Of a DNA stretch of 64,000 bases, positions 43,562 to 52,015 are shown one piece after another. The notes under the pieces were generated by a model, which searched no databases, had not been told where the DNA came from, and worked only from the letters and a program-made list of their open reading frames with translations. How positions within the stretch are numbered: position 1 is the first letter of the stretch; every line of letters begins with the position of its first letter. The stretch is from Rhizorhabdus phycosphaerae (GTDB taxonomy: Bacteria > Pseudomonadota > Alphaproteobacteria > Sphingomonadales > Sphingomonadaceae), in contig NZ_CP049107.1 of NCBI RefSeq assembly GCF_011044255.1, positions 1 to 64,000 of the forward strand. Reading direction: 5' to 3'. The translations under genes were made by a program, and so were the position numbers.

Positions 43562-45061
43562 ATGCCAGCGATTTCGATGTTCCGTCGGGCCAAGCATCCG
43601 GCGCCGGGCCATACCCGTGTCGGAATCATCGACATTGGCTCCAACTCGATTCGCCTCGTCATCTATGATGGCCCGGCCCGGGTGCCGGCGGCGCTGTTCA
43701 ACGAGAAGGTCATGGCCGGTCTGGGCAAGGGCCTGGCGCGTACCGGCGCGCTCGATCCCGAGGCGATGGAGCGTGCGTTGCATGCCTTGTCGCGATTCAA
43801 GCGGTTGGCCGAGCAGATGGGCGTTCCCAACCCGCGGACCGTGGCGACGGCAGCCGTCCGCGACGCCAGCAACGGCAAGATCTTCATCGATCGCGTCTTC
43901 GAACTGGGGCTTCCGGTCGAGATCCTCTCGGGCGACGATGAAGGGCGGATTGCCGGACTGGGGGTCATCGCGTCGATACCGGAGGCCAATGGCATCGTCG
44001 GAGATCTCGGCGGCGGAAGCCTCGAACTTGCCCGGGTCATCGACGGCGAGGTGCGCGAGACCAGTTCCTTTCCGCTGGGCGTGCTGCGTATCGATGCGGT
44101 CAAGGCAAACGGTCCCCGTGCCTTGCGCGCACTGGTCGCGCGGACGCTCGACAAGGCGGGATGGAAAGGCAAGGGGGCGGGACTCCCCTTCTATATGGTC
44201 GGCGGCTCCTGGCGTTCGCTCGCCCGCCTCGACATGTATCTGACCAACTATCCGTTGCCGATCGTCCATCATTATTGGATGCCGCCCGAAAACGCCCAGC
44301 ATCTCGTGCGGGTGCTCGCCCATCTCGATCGCAAGCGGCTGAGGGAGGTTATCGGCCTTTCGGGGTCGCGCATTCCCACCATGTCTCACGCGGCTGCGTT
44401 GCTGACCCATGTCGTCCGCGAGCTCGGATCGAGCGAGCTGATCGTCTCGGCCTATGGCCTGCGCGAGGGGCTGCTCTACGAGGAACTGTCCCCCTATCAG
44501 CGCGCGCAGGATCCCCTGATCGCGTCGACCCGCGAGGAGGGCGCCCGGCAGGGCCGCTTTCCCGAACATGGCGACCTGCTCGAACGGTGGATCGCCCCGC
44601 TGTTCGAAGGCGAGGGCCGCGAGGATGCCCGTGTGCGCCACGCGACCTGCCTGCTCGCGGATGTGGGCTGGCGAGCGCACCCCGAGTTTCGCGCCGAACG
44701 CGGCGTCGAGACGGCGCTGCACGGTAATTGGGTCGGCATCGATTCGCGCGGCCGCGGGATGATGGCGCATGCGCTGTGGACCAGCTTTGGCGGCAATGGC
44801 CTGGTGCCGGTCATCAGCAGCATCTGCTCGCCGTCCGAAATCGTCACGGCCGAGCGCTGGGGCCTTGCGCTGCGGCTTGGGCAGCGTTTCTCGGGCGGCG
44901 TAGCCGACGCGCTGACGGGAAGCCGGCTGTCTCTGACGCCGGACGCCGTCGAGTTGCGCGTCGACAAGGAAAATGCGCTGCTCCACGGCGAGACGGTGGA
45001 GCGCCGCCATCGCACGCTCGCTGCGGCTTTCGGCCGCGAGCCGCGACTGATCGTAGATTGA
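43562..45061 (+). CDS. ppx: Exopolyphosphatase / GppA-type phosphatase
   Basis: Hydrolyses terminal phosphate from polyphosphate or guanosine pentaphosphate. The 499-residue product has the actin-like ATPase signature GIIDIGSNSIRLVIY near residue 19 and GDLGGGSLELARV near 153, plus the C-terminal HD-like helical domain of the long Ppx form. GGAGG lies three bases before the ATG; an in-frame extension is rejected. It is close to ppk and ppk2. Confidence 0.9.
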   Translation: MPAISMFRRAKHPAPGHTRVGIIDIGSNSIRLVIYDGPARVPAALFNEKVMAGLGKGLARTGALDPEAMERALHALSRFKRLAEQMGVPNPRTVATAAVRDASNGKIFIDRVFELGLPVEILSGDDEGRIAGLGVIASIPEANGIVGDLGGGSLELARVIDGEVRETSSFPLGVLRIDAVKANGPRALRALVARTLDKAGWKGKGAGLPFYMVGGSWRSLARLDMYLTNYPLPIVHHYWMPPENAQHLVRVLAHLDRKRLREVIGLSGSRIPTMSHAAALLTHVVRELGSSELIVSAYGLREGLLYEELSPYQRAQDPLIASTREEGARQGRFPEHGDLLERWIAPLFEGEGREDARVRHATCLLADVGWRAHPEFRAERGVETALHGNWVGIDSRGRGMMAHALWTSFGGNGLVPVISSICSPSEIVTAERWGLALRLGQRFSGGVADALTGSRLSLTPDAVELRVDKENALLHGETVERRHRTLAAAFGREPRLIVD

Positions 45062-45073
45062 GGCGACCGCAAC

Positions 45074-45095
45074 CGGGGGCGTCCGCTTGCCCCCG
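45074..45095. terminator. Terminator between ppx and rnd
   Basis: CGGGGGC (45074-45080) pairs with GCCCCCG (45089-45095) around an 8-base loop, between the convergent ppx and rnd genes. No long T-run. Confidence 0.55.
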
Positions 45096-45103
45096 TGCTC
45101 CTA

Positions 45104-46285
45104 TCATCCGGCGGAGGTTTCCGCCTCGAGCGCCGACATCACCATCCGACCATTGCGGACGCTGAAGGCCAGCCGTCCTTCGACCAGCGCAAGCGCATCC
45201 TTGCCGAACACGTCGTGGCGCCATCCCTTCAGCATGGGCAGGTCGCGCACGCCGGCCGCGAGTAGCTCCAGTTCCTCCGACCGTGCAATCAGCCGTGGCG
45301 CGACGTCGGCATCGCGCGAGCGGACCTTGAGCAGCAGTTTGAGCAGGTCGGCGATCAGGGCGCCCTCCTTGCCCAGGCCCGGCTTGCGATCCTCGCGCGG
45401 GGGCATCTCACTGTCCGGCAGGGGTTGCGACCCGGCGATGGCGGCCATCAGCCGCGCACCGATGTCGTTCTGTGCCCAGCTTGGCGAGAGGCCGCGCACG
45501 CGGGCGAGGTCCGATTGGACCTTGGGCGGATGAGAGGCGAGGTCGGCCAGTGTCTCGTCTTTGGCGATGCGGCCGCGCGGCAAGTTCTTCGATCGCGCCT
45601 CGCGCTCGCGCCAGGCGGCGATCGCCTTGAGCCGTCCAAGCACTTCGGCCTTCCGGCTCGGAAGGCGGATGCGGGTCCAGGCGAGATCGGGCTCGTTGGC
45701 ATAGCTTGCGGGATCGCACAGCCGCTCCATCTCATTGTCGAGCCAGCCGCCGCGCCCGGTCTTGCGCAGCTTTTCCAGCATGCGCGGGAACAGCTCGGCG
45801 AGATAGGTGACGTCGCCGATCGCATAATCGATCTGGCGCTTGTCGAGCGGACGGCGAGCCCAGTCGGTGAACCGCGCGCCCTTGTCCAGCTTGATGCCCA
45901 GCAGGCTTTCGACGAGATTCGAATAGCCGATCTGCTCGCCCATCCCCATCGCCATGGCCGCGATCTGCGTGTCGAACATCGGATGCGGCGTCTTGCCCGT
46001 CAGGTTGTGCACGATCTCCAGATCCTGGCCGCCGGCGTGGAAAACCTTGAGAACGTCGGGATTGTCGACGAGCAGGTCGAGCAGCGGCGTCAGGTCCAGA
46101 TCCTTGGCCTTGGGATCGATCGCGGCCGCTTCTTCGCTGTTGGCGATCTGGATGAGGCAGAGGTCCGGCCAGTAAGTGCTCTCGCGCATGAACTCGGTAT
46201 CGACCGTCACGAAGGGCGACTGGGAGAGCCGGGTGCAGAGATTGGCGAGGGTCGCGCTGTCGGTAATGAGTGGGTGAATGTGCAT
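45104..46285 (-). CDS. rnd: Ribonuclease D
   Basis: 3'-5' exonuclease maturing tRNA and other stable RNAs. The 393-residue protein has the DEDD core with VDTEFMRE (Exo I), HAGGQDLEIV and FDTQIAA (Exo II) and DYAIGDVTYL (Exo III), followed by two HRDC-like domains (about 205-290 and 310-370). Start codons at 46285, 46297 and 46324 are possible. The 46285 ATG is chosen because a promoter would put the transcript start on it (leaderless mRNA). It is divergent from aspS. Confidence 0.93.
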   Translation of the reverse strand: MHIHPLITDSATLANLCTRLSQSPFVTVDTEFMRESTYWPDLCLIQIANSEEAAAIDPKAKDLDLTPLLDLLVDNPDVLKVFHAGGQDLEIVHNLTGKTPHPMFDTQIAAMAMGMGEQIGYSNLVESLLGIKLDKGARFTDWARRPLDKRQIDYAIGDVTYLAELFPRMLEKLRKTGRGGWLDNEMERLCDPASYANEPDLAWTRIRLPSRKAEVLGRLKAIAAWREREARSKNLPRGRIAKDETLADLASHPPKVQSDLARVRGLSPSWAQNDIGARLMAAIAGSQPLPDSEMPPREDRKPGLGKEGALIADLLKLLLKVRSRDADVAPRLIARSEELELLAAGVRDLPMLKGWRHDVFGKDALALVEGRLAFSVRNGRMVMSALEAETSAG

Positions 46286-46292
46286 GGCGACG

Positions 46293-46320
46293 TGCATAGC
46301 CGGGTTACAACGCTTGACAA
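46293..46320 (-). promoter_or_regulatory. Putative promoter giving leaderless rnd mRNA
   Basis: On the minus strand TTGTCA (46320-46315) and TATGCA (46298-46293) are 16 bases apart. The predicted transcript start, seven bases after the -10, falls on the ATG at 46285. Neither upstream in-frame ATG has a ribosome site. Confidence 0.35.
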
Positions 46321-46380
46321 GCACCGCGCGCCCGCGCGAAGCGCACCGCTCGCAATTTCACCGGAAAGTTGATCTTACTC

Positions 46381-48159
46381 ATGCACGCCTATCGCACGCA
46401 CAGCTGCGGCCAGCTCCGCTCCGAGCACGTCGGAACCCAGGTCCGTATCTCCGGCTGGGTGCACCGCAAGCGTGACCATGGCAATCTCCTGTTCGTCGAC
46501 CTGCGCGACCATTACGGGCTGACGCAGATCGTCACGGACATCGAGTCCGAGGCGTTCAAGCAGCTCGAGCGGCTGCGCGTCGAGTCGGTCGTCACCATCA
46601 CCGGCGATGTGGTCGCCCGGGCACCGGAGGCGGTAAACCCGAACCTCGCGACCGGTGCGATCGAGGTCCGCGCGCGTGATGTGGCGGTTCAGTCGGTAGC
46701 GCAGGAGCTGCCGCTCCCGGTCGCAGGCGAAGCCGATTATCCCGAGGATATCCGTCTGCGCTATCGCTTCCTCGATCTGCGTCGCGACCGGATCCATTCG
46801 AACATCGTCCTGCGCTCGAACGTGATCGCCTCGATCCGTCGCCGCATGATCGACCAGGGCTTCACCGAATATCAGACCCCGATTCTGACAGCCTCGTCGC
46901 CCGAAGGCGCGCGCGACTTTCTGGTGCCCAGCCGCATCCATCCTGGCAAATTCTATGCGCTGCCGCAGGCGCCGCAGATGTTCAAGCAGCTGCTGATGGT
47001 TGCCGGTTTCGACCGCTATTTCCAGATCGCGCCCTGCTTCCGCGACGAAGATGCGCGCGCCGACCGCTCGCCGGGCGAATTCTATCAGCTCGACTTCGAG
47101 ATGAGCTTCGTCACGCAGGAGGACGTGTTCGCAGCGATCGAGCCGGTGCTGCACGGTGTGTTCGAGGAATTCGCCAACGGCCGTGCCGTCACGCCGGCGC
47201 CGTTCCCGCGCATCGCCTATAAGGACGCGATGCTGCGCTATGGCTCGGACAAGCCCGACCTGCGCAACCCGCTCGAGATCACCGACGTCACCGAGCATTT
47301 CGTCGGCTCGGGCTTCGGCCTGTTCGCGCGCATCGTCGAGGGCGGTGGCGTCGTCCGCGCCATCCCGGCACCGGGCGCGGGTGCCAAGAGCCGCAAATTC
47401 TTCGACGACATGAACGACTGGGCGCGCTCGCAGGGGCATGCCGGCCTCGGCTACATCAACATCAAGGGCGGCGAAGCCGGCGGCCCGATCGCCAAGAATC
47501 ATGGCGAGGAAGCGACCGCCAAGCTGGTTACCGCTCTCGGCCTCGGCCCGGACGACGGCGTGTTCTTCGCGGCCGGCAAGGAACTGCCGACGGCGAAGCT
47601 CGCAGGCGCGGCGCGCACCCGTGTCGGCGAGGAGCTGGGCCTGATCGAGCAGGGCGTGTTCAAATTCTGCTGGGTCGTCGACTTCCCGATGTTCGAATAT
47701 GACGAGGAGAACAAGAAGATCGACTTCAGCCACAACCCCTTCTCGATGCCTCAGGGCGAGATGGAAGCGCTGGAGACGATGGATCCCCTCGATATCCTCG
47801 CCTATCAATATGACATCGTCTGCAACGGCGTAGAGCTGTCCTCGGGCGCCATCCGGAACCACCGTCCGGAGATCATGTACAAGGCGTTCGAGATCGCGGG
47901 CTATACCCAGGAGCAGGTCGAGGAGAATTTCTCGGGCATGCTCAACGCGTTCAAGTTCGGCGCGCCTCCGCATGGCGGTTCGGCCCCCGGCATCGATCGT
48001 ATCGTGATGCTGCTGGCGGACGAGCCGAACATCCGCGAGGTGGTGCTGTTCCCGATGAACCAGAAGGCCGAGGACCTGATGATGGGCGCGCCCTCGCAGG
48101 TGAGCCTGAAGCAGCTGCGCGAACTGAACATCCGGGTCGTCGAGCCGCAGAAATCCTGA
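46381..48159 (+). CDS. aspS: Aspartyl-tRNA synthetase
   Basis: Class II synthetase charging tRNA-Asp. The 592-residue protein has an N-terminal OB anticodon domain ([30 protein letters not shown] at about 24-42), then class II motif 1, motif 2 [22 protein letters not shown] and the bacterial GAD insertion. Motif 3 is [12 protein letters not shown] at 46381 is used; a TTG four codons earlier (46369) is in frame. Asn/Asp discrimination cannot be read with certainty. Confidence 0.97.
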   Translation: MHAYRTHSCGQLRSEHVGTQVRISGWVHRKRDHGNLLFVDLRDHYGLTQIVTDIESEAFKQLERLRVESVVTITGDVVARAPEAVNPNLATGAIEVRARDVAVQSVAQELPLPVAGEADYPEDIRLRYRFLDLRRDRIHSNIVLRSNVIASIRRRMIDQGFTEYQTPILTASSPEGARDFLVPSRIHPGKFYALPQAPQMFKQLLMVAGFDRYFQIAPCFRDEDARADRSPGEFYQLDFEMSFVTQEDVFAAIEPVLHGVFEEFANGRAVTPAPFPRIAYKDAMLRYGSDKPDLRNPLEITDVTEHFVGSGFGLFARIVEGGGVVRAIPAPGAGAKSRKFFDDMNDWARSQGHAGLGYINIKGGEAGGPIAKNHGEEATAKLVTALGLGPDDGVFFAAGKELPTAKLAGAARTRVGEELGLIEQGVFKFCWVVDFPMFEYDEENKKIDFSHNPFSMPQGEMEALETMDPLDILAYQYDIVCNGVELSSGAIRNHRPEIMYKAFEIAGYTQEQVEENFSGMLNAFKFGAPPHGGSAPGIDRIVMLLADEPNIREVVLFPMNQKAEDLMMGAPSQVSLKQLRELNIRVVEPQKS

Positions 48160-48167
48160 TGACGGCC

Positions 48168-48190
48168 GGGGAGGGCGTTGCGCTCTCCCC
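48168..48190 (+). terminator. Hairpin after aspS
   Basis: GGGGAG (48168-48173) pairs with CTCCCC (48185-48190) and inner bases can extend the stem. A strong GC stem with no T-run. Confidence 0.45.
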
Positions 48191-48311
48191 CGTGCTGGCC
48201 CGGCTGTGATCTGTCCCATAGCCGGACGGTAGGGAAACTGTTTACCGACTCCTGCGATTGAACCATCCTGTCCCGACGATCATGGGATCGGGTCGGGTGG
48301 AGTGGTGACGC

Positions 48312-49097
48312 TTGGCAGTCGATCTTGCTGACTATGAGAAGGGTGAGCCCTTCAACGGCGACTATGAGGCCGCGCTGGCGGAGGTGCAGAAGCGCCTCGG
48401 CCGGCTGCACGTCGCGCATGTCGTGTGCAACCTGCGGACGATGATCCTGTTCGAGGGATGGGACGCGGCCGGCAAGGGGGGCGCGGTCCAGCGGCTGACG
48501 AGCGGATGGGACCCCCGGCATTTTCGCGTCTGGCCGATCGGCGCGCCGACCGACGAGGAGCGCGGCCGGCACTTTCTCTGGCGCTTCTGGCAAAAGCTGC
48601 CGGGCAAGGGACGAATCGCGATTTTCGACCGCACCTGGTACGGGCGCGTGCTGGTCGAGCGGGTCGAAGCCTATGCCGACGAACGGGCATGGCGACGCGC
48701 CTATGACGAGATCAACGAGTTCGAGGCGCAGCAGCAGACTGACGGCGTCAACATCATCAAGATCTTCCTCCACGTGACCCAGGCGGAACAGGACCGGCGC
48801 CTCGCGGATCGGCTCGACCATCCGTGGAAGCGATGGAAGGTGACCCCGGAGGATTTTCGCAACCGGGCCCGCCGCGCCGACTATGTCGCGGCCATGGCGG
48901 AGATGTTCCGGGAAACGGATACGCGCTGGGCGCCATGGGCCATATTCGACGCCAATGACAAGAAGGCGGCACGGATCGCTGTTCTCAACCATATTGCCGA
49001 ACGCCTGGAACGGGTGGTGCCGCTGGAGCCTCCGCTGCTCGATCCCGATTTCGAGCGCTATGCGCGAGCACAGCTGCAAGCTACGCCAAAGCCCTGA
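48312..49097 (+). CDS. Polyphosphate kinase 2 family protein (class II-like, AMP/NMP phosphorylating)
   Basis: A 261-residue single-domain PPK2 that would use polyphosphate to phosphorylate nucleotides. Walker A-like GWDAAGKGG lies at 49-57 and the lid motif FDRTWYGRVLVERV at 105-118. Further family marks are RRADRLDHPWKRWK- and DANDKKAARI-type stretches. The sequence resembles the polyphosphate:AMP phosphotransferase (Pap) half more than class I PPK2. The start is TTG, with GGAG nine bases upstream. Nucleotide preference (AMP, GMP or NDP) is inferred only. Confidence 0.85.
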   Translation: MAVDLADYEKGEPFNGDYEAALAEVQKRLGRLHVAHVVCNLRTMILFEGWDAAGKGGAVQRLTSGWDPRHFRVWPIGAPTDEERGRHFLWRFWQKLPGKGRIAIFDRTWYGRVLVERVEAYADERAWRRAYDEINEFEAQQQTDGVNIIKIFLHVTQAEQDRRLADRLDHPWKRWKVTPEDFRNRARRADYVAAMAEMFRETDTRWAPWAIFDANDKKAARIAVLNHIAERLERVVPLEPPLLDPDFERYARAQLQATPKP

Positions 49098-49238
49098 AAC
49101 ACGGCGCTTGTCGGCCTTTTCAGACCCTTGCGGAGATGTCGCCATTGTTGCAGCATCGCGGTCGCGGAGTCGAGCCGGGCGCCGCCGCCGGGGCGCGACC
49201 GTTCTGGCATCAAAGAGAGACAGGTAGGGGACGAAGGC

Positions 49239-49511
49239 ATGAATAAACAGGAGCTTATCGGCACAGTTGCCGAGGCCACCGGCATGACCAAGAACGATGC
49301 CACCAAGGCGGTCGAGGCCGTGTTCGACTCGATCACCGCGCAGCTCAAAAATGGCGACGAGGTCCGGCTGGTCGGGTTCGGAACCTTCTCCGTGACCAAG
49401 CGCAAAGCTTCGACGGGGCGCAATCCGCGGACGGGCGAACCGATGCAGATCGATGCGTCGAGCCAGCCAAAGTTCAAGCCGGGCAAGGGTCTCAAGGACG
49501 CCGTCAACTGA
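49239..49511 (+). CDS. hup: DNA-binding protein HU
   Basis: A 90-residue nucleoid protein with the HU/IHF signature GRNPRTGEP (about 61-69), basic beta-arm region FKPGKGLKD and N-terminal helices MNKQELIGTVAE. HU binds DNA without sequence preference and bends it. An in-frame upstream extension is rejected; the ATG at 49239 fits the family length. Two hairpins follow, the second with a T-run. Confidence 0.97.
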   Translation: MNKQELIGTVAEATGMTKNDATKAVEAVFDSITAQLKNGDEVRLVGFGTFSVTKRKASTGRNPRTGEPMQIDASSQPKFKPGKGLKDAVN

Positions 49512-49515
49512 TTTA

Positions 49516-49539
49516 GGCGCCCGCGTTACGCCGGGTGCC
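49516..49539 (+). terminator. First hairpin after hup
   Basis: An 8-bp stem GGCGCCCG/CGGGTGCC (one G-U pair) has an 8-base loop and begins five bases after the stop. Only two T residues follow. Confidence 0.45.
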
Positions 49540-49549
49540 TTGGGGGCAG

Positions 49550-49591
49550 GGCCGCCGCGCGGTTATCCGTGCGAGCGGCCTTCGCTTTTTT
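49550..49591 (+). terminator. Intrinsic terminator of hup
   Basis: An 11-bp stem with one bulged A (GGCCGC-CGCGC with GTGCG-A-GCGGCC, loop GGTTATCC) is followed by TTCGCTTTTTT. It is the clearest rho-independent terminator in the window. Confidence 0.85.
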
Positions 49592-49667
49592 GGGCTGGAC
49601 AGCGCGAGCGTCCCACCCTATCCGCGTCGCCGTCGGCGGATATATTCCGTACCAGACGACGCAGAGT

Positions 49668-49742
49668 GGGCGCATAGCTCAGTGGTAGAGCACTGTGTTC
49701 ACACCGCAGGGGTCGCAGGTTCAAACCCTGCTGCGCCCACCA
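49668..49742 (+). tRNA. tRNA-Val, anticodon CAC
   Basis: The cloverleaf is complete: acceptor GGGCGCA/TGCGCCC, D-arm GCTC...GAGC, anticodon stem CTGTG/CGCAG with loop TTCACAC (anticodon CAC, reading GTG), and T-arm GCAGG-TTCAAAC-CCTGC. Discriminator A and encoded CCA follow (49740-49742). A TATATT hexamer at 49641 is a possible -10. Confidence 0.95.
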
Positions 49743-50354
49743 CTCTGCATCTCTCTCTCTCTAAATTTCTGTTGGAAGCCAGCTACCGGTTCGCGCTGTG
49801 CTTCGGCATGGTGCGATCGACTCCGCCTATCCGGCGCGCAAGCGCGGCGCCAGGGCATGGTGTGTGAATGGCGCTGCGCCGGGCATGCTCACCGGCCGGT
49901 TGGCAGGGCGCCTCTATTTCGAGGTCGCAAGCATCGCAACGCTCACGAGCAATATCGTCAAAGCTACCCACCGCAGGATGAGCCGCAGCATCCGACGCGC
50001 GCGTCGTCGACCTGCGGTCATCTGGAGGACAGGTGGCAGGTCGAGCGAATGATCGGCTCGCGCGGTCGCCGTGGCAGTGGCGCGGAGCGTTCGCTGCTTG
50101 CGTCCGTTGATTTTGACGAATGGAAGCGGGGCCGGACCAGGCAGCGCCGGGATGGCTCTGCTCCCTCCCTGAGTCGGCCAACGTTGCGATGGGGACAACG
50201 GAATGATCCCCGGCATCGCCGCGAGCCGGACCTCGCCTGAAGGGCTGTCCGAAGACGTCATGCGCGGAGCGGCCAGCAGGTTTTCTCCCAGGCGGGAGGG
50301 ATCCCCGATGAAGATCGAACCAGTCAATGCAAAGCCTCGTGCATTTATTTGTTA

Positions 50355-50402
50355 AGTATAGTTGACGATGAAGCTCACCTTGAAATGATAACTATAGTTA
50401 AC
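50355..50402. promoter_or_regulatory. Repeated palindromic motif upstream of the response regulator
   Basis: AAGTATAGTTGAC (from about 50354) and AACTATAGTTAAC (50390-50402) share the core AA-TATAGTT-AC. The second contains the perfect 10-bp palindrome AACTATAGTT. The two are 36 bases apart, in direct orientation, as for paired regulator sites. Confidence 0.45.
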
Positions 50403-50505
50403 AGGCACTAGAAGTTGAGCTTACCCCGCTCACAGCGCCATAATGCACGATATTTCGCAAATAAATTCGCGAAATTCGTTGCAAAAAAATTCAGGTCCAA
50501 TATCC

Positions 50506-50535
50506 AACAATTATAGATTGTTATAAATTGTAACA
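50506..50535. promoter_or_regulatory. Nested inverted repeats just before the response regulator
   Basis: AACAAT-TATAG-ATTGTT (50506-50522) is a perfect 6-bp dyad. TGTTA (50519-50523) and TAACA (50531-50535) form an overlapping second dyad. They end six bases before the first possible start codon. Confidence 0.4.
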
Positions 50536-50540
50536 TCGGG

Positions 50541-50945
50541 ATGGATTCGCAATCCAGAGACTCCGTGGTTTTACGTATGAAGATATTGTTTATTGATGAT
50601 GATAGAATGGTCCTCGAAGTCGTCGGAGAGATGCTGTCGGACCTTGGCTATAATATGAAATTGATATCCGATCCGCGGGAAGCGGTTATTTACTCGCAGC
50701 AAAGGTGCTTTGATATTGATGTAGTTATATCCGACATCCACATGCCGTATATGTCCGGAACTACGGTCGTTCGTAAAATTCGCGAGATCCATCCAGATCT
50801 TCCTGCAATTTTTCTTACAGGGCATGCGGACATAACTGCACCGGGGAAGTTGTTAACGAAGCCCTGCACATTGGGGAGCCTCGAAAAGGCGATCGCCGAG
50901 GTGAGCGGACGCAGGAAAATCGGAAGCTTGCTCAGGAGCGGTTAA
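50541..50945 (+). CDS. Stand-alone single-domain response regulator
   Basis: A 134-residue receiver domain with no output domain. It has the acidic pocket Asp19-Asp20 (in FIDDD), phospho-acceptor Asp65 (ISDIHMPYMSG), switch Thr93 (FLTGHAD) and Lys107 (LLTKPC). Two starts are possible, ATG 50541 or 50577; CGGG precedes the first. No histidine kinase is adjacent. Codon use is visibly more AT-rich than the core genes, which suggests recent acquisition. Such proteins often relay phosphate or act as titrants; the role is unknown. Confidence 0.85.
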   Translation: MDSQSRDSVVLRMKILFIDDDRMVLEVVGEMLSDLGYNMKLISDPREAVIYSQQRCFDIDVVISDIHMPYMSGTTVVRKIREIHPDLPAIFLTGHADITAPGKLLTKPCTLGSLEKAIAEVSGRRKIGSLLRSG

Positions 50946-51086
50946 CCTAGCGCCGTCACGAGTACGCAATCGATTTTTAGATATTGCGGATCAATATTCT
51001 CGATCTGCTCGTTTGAGTGCTGAGATCTCTTCGACGTTACGGAAAAGGTCCATTCTTATAATGGAAGGAGGCTGGAACTGAAGATC

Positions 51087-51494
51087 ATGACATCAGGGCC
51101 TCGCTGTCTGTCGGAAGAGTCGGATGCGTTGGCGGATTCGCTGGAGCCGGTCTTCGAAAGCGGAAGCCCGGCGGAGATCAGGCGGGTCTTGAAACGCGTT
51201 GCCCGAGCACATGGCGTCAGCGTGCTGGCACGCGAGACGGGCCTTACCAGAGAGGCCATCTACAAGGCGCTCGGAGATCAGGGAAATCCGACATTGGATA
51301 CACTGTCGCGCTTGCTCGAGGCGATGGAGTTGCGCCTTTCGGTGCGCGCCGCGCGGGCGCCGGAGAAGGCGCGGGCTAGTCGTGGGCCATCCCCCGCAAG
51401 TGTCGCAATCGATCGGCGCTCCGCAAACCGCTGTGTCATCAGTTGCGGGCTCGAGGGTGGCCCTTCGCAGGATGCGGGCGCCGAGAAGGGCTGA
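51087..51494 (+). CDS. Orphan HigA-like antidote / XRE-type helix-turn-helix protein
   Basis: A 135-residue protein whose middle (about 28-85) matches the putative addiction-module antidote family: LARETGLTREAIYKALGDQGNPTLDTLSRLLEAM contains the HTH (split here into LARETGLTREAIYKAL and GNPTLDTLSRLLEAM). The N-terminus is shorter than usual and the C-terminal 45 residues are low-complexity. No toxin gene is seen beside it (50946-51086 and 51495-51604 are short and non-coding). It may regulate a distant promoter or be a remnant. Confidence 0.65.
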   Translation: MTSGPRCLSEESDALADSLEPVFESGSPAEIRRVLKRVARAHGVSVLARETGLTREAIYKALGDQGNPTLDTLSRLLEAMELRLSVRAARAPEKARASRGPSPASVAIDRRSANRCVISCGLEGGPSQDAGAEKG

Positions 51495-51604
51495 GTGTCT
51501 CGAATTCTCCTGCAGCTGACGTGGTGAGCCGCTTCGGTTCGAGGCCGCAGGATTGACGCTATGCCTGGCGTCTGTCACGCCTCCGACGGTAAAGGGAGAG
51601 CGCT

Positions 51605-52015
51605 ATGGAAAGCGAGCCGCAGCGTAACGTCGCCGCCGTGACAGCCTTTATCGACGCAATGAATCGCGGTGACGTTGCGGCCATCGTCGATGCCTATGCC
51701 GAGGATGGCGTGCTGACCACGATGGGCCATACGCTCATCTCCGGCACGTTCGACAAGGTCACAGTCGCCGCCGCCGCCGGCGGTATCTTCGAGGTCTTCC
51801 CGCAGGGCATAGCGTTCGAGGTCCATCGAATAACGGCGCAGGAGGATCGCGTCGCGGTGGAGGCATCATCGCGCGGGATGCACATTTCCGGTCGGGAATA
51901 TCGCAACCACTATCATTTTCTGGCCCGGTTGCGGGACGGGAAGCTGATCGAGTGGAAGGAATATTGCGACACCGAGGCGATTACCGAGATATTGTGCGGG
52001 GGGCAGCGCCGCTGA
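51605..52015 (+). CDS. SnoaL/NTF2-like protein
   Basis: A 136-residue cone-shaped NTF2-like fold. The pattern VTAFIDAMNRGDVAAIVDAYAEDGVL near residue 12 and YRNHYHFLARLRDGKLIEWKEYCDTE near 98 (shown in parts: AFIDAMNRGD, YAEDGVL, NHYHFLARL, IEWKEYCDT) are typical of SnoaL-like proteins. Members are isomerases, hydratases or non-enzymatic binding proteins, so no reaction is assigned. Its 3' end overlaps the convergent acyltransferase gene by 35 bases. Confidence 0.8.
   Translation: MESEPQRNVAAVTAFIDAMNRGDVAAIVDAYAEDGVLTTMGHTLISGTFDKVTVAAAAGGIFEVFPQGIAFEVHRITAQEDRVAVEASSRGMHISGREYRNHYHFLARLRDGKLIEWKEYCDTEAITEILCGGQRR

Larger units (their letters stand above)
49743..50540. other. Gene-poor region
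   Basis: No convincing gene is seen in these 798 bases. Short open frames on the minus strand (for example 49914-50327, ending in a hydrophobic TILLVSVAMLATSK tail) lack a ribosome site and normal composition. From about 50328 the sequence turns AT-rich and holds the palindromes listed separately, which probably belong to the control region of the response-regulator gene. A CTCTCTCTCTCT run at about 49751 is a simple repeat. Confidence 0.6.

Noticed and set aside
49914-50327. Minus-strand frame ending in a hydrophobic segment; possible 35-codon small membrane protein near its 3' end
   Set aside because: The upstream sequence of the short version has CCTCC rather than a ribosome site, and the longer version has low-complexity composition. 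Left as non-coding unless expression is shown.
51087-52015. Toxin-antitoxin pair formed by the HigA-like gene and the next gene
   Set aside because: The next gene is an NTF2-like fold with no resemblance to RelE/HigB or other toxins, and 110 bases separate them.
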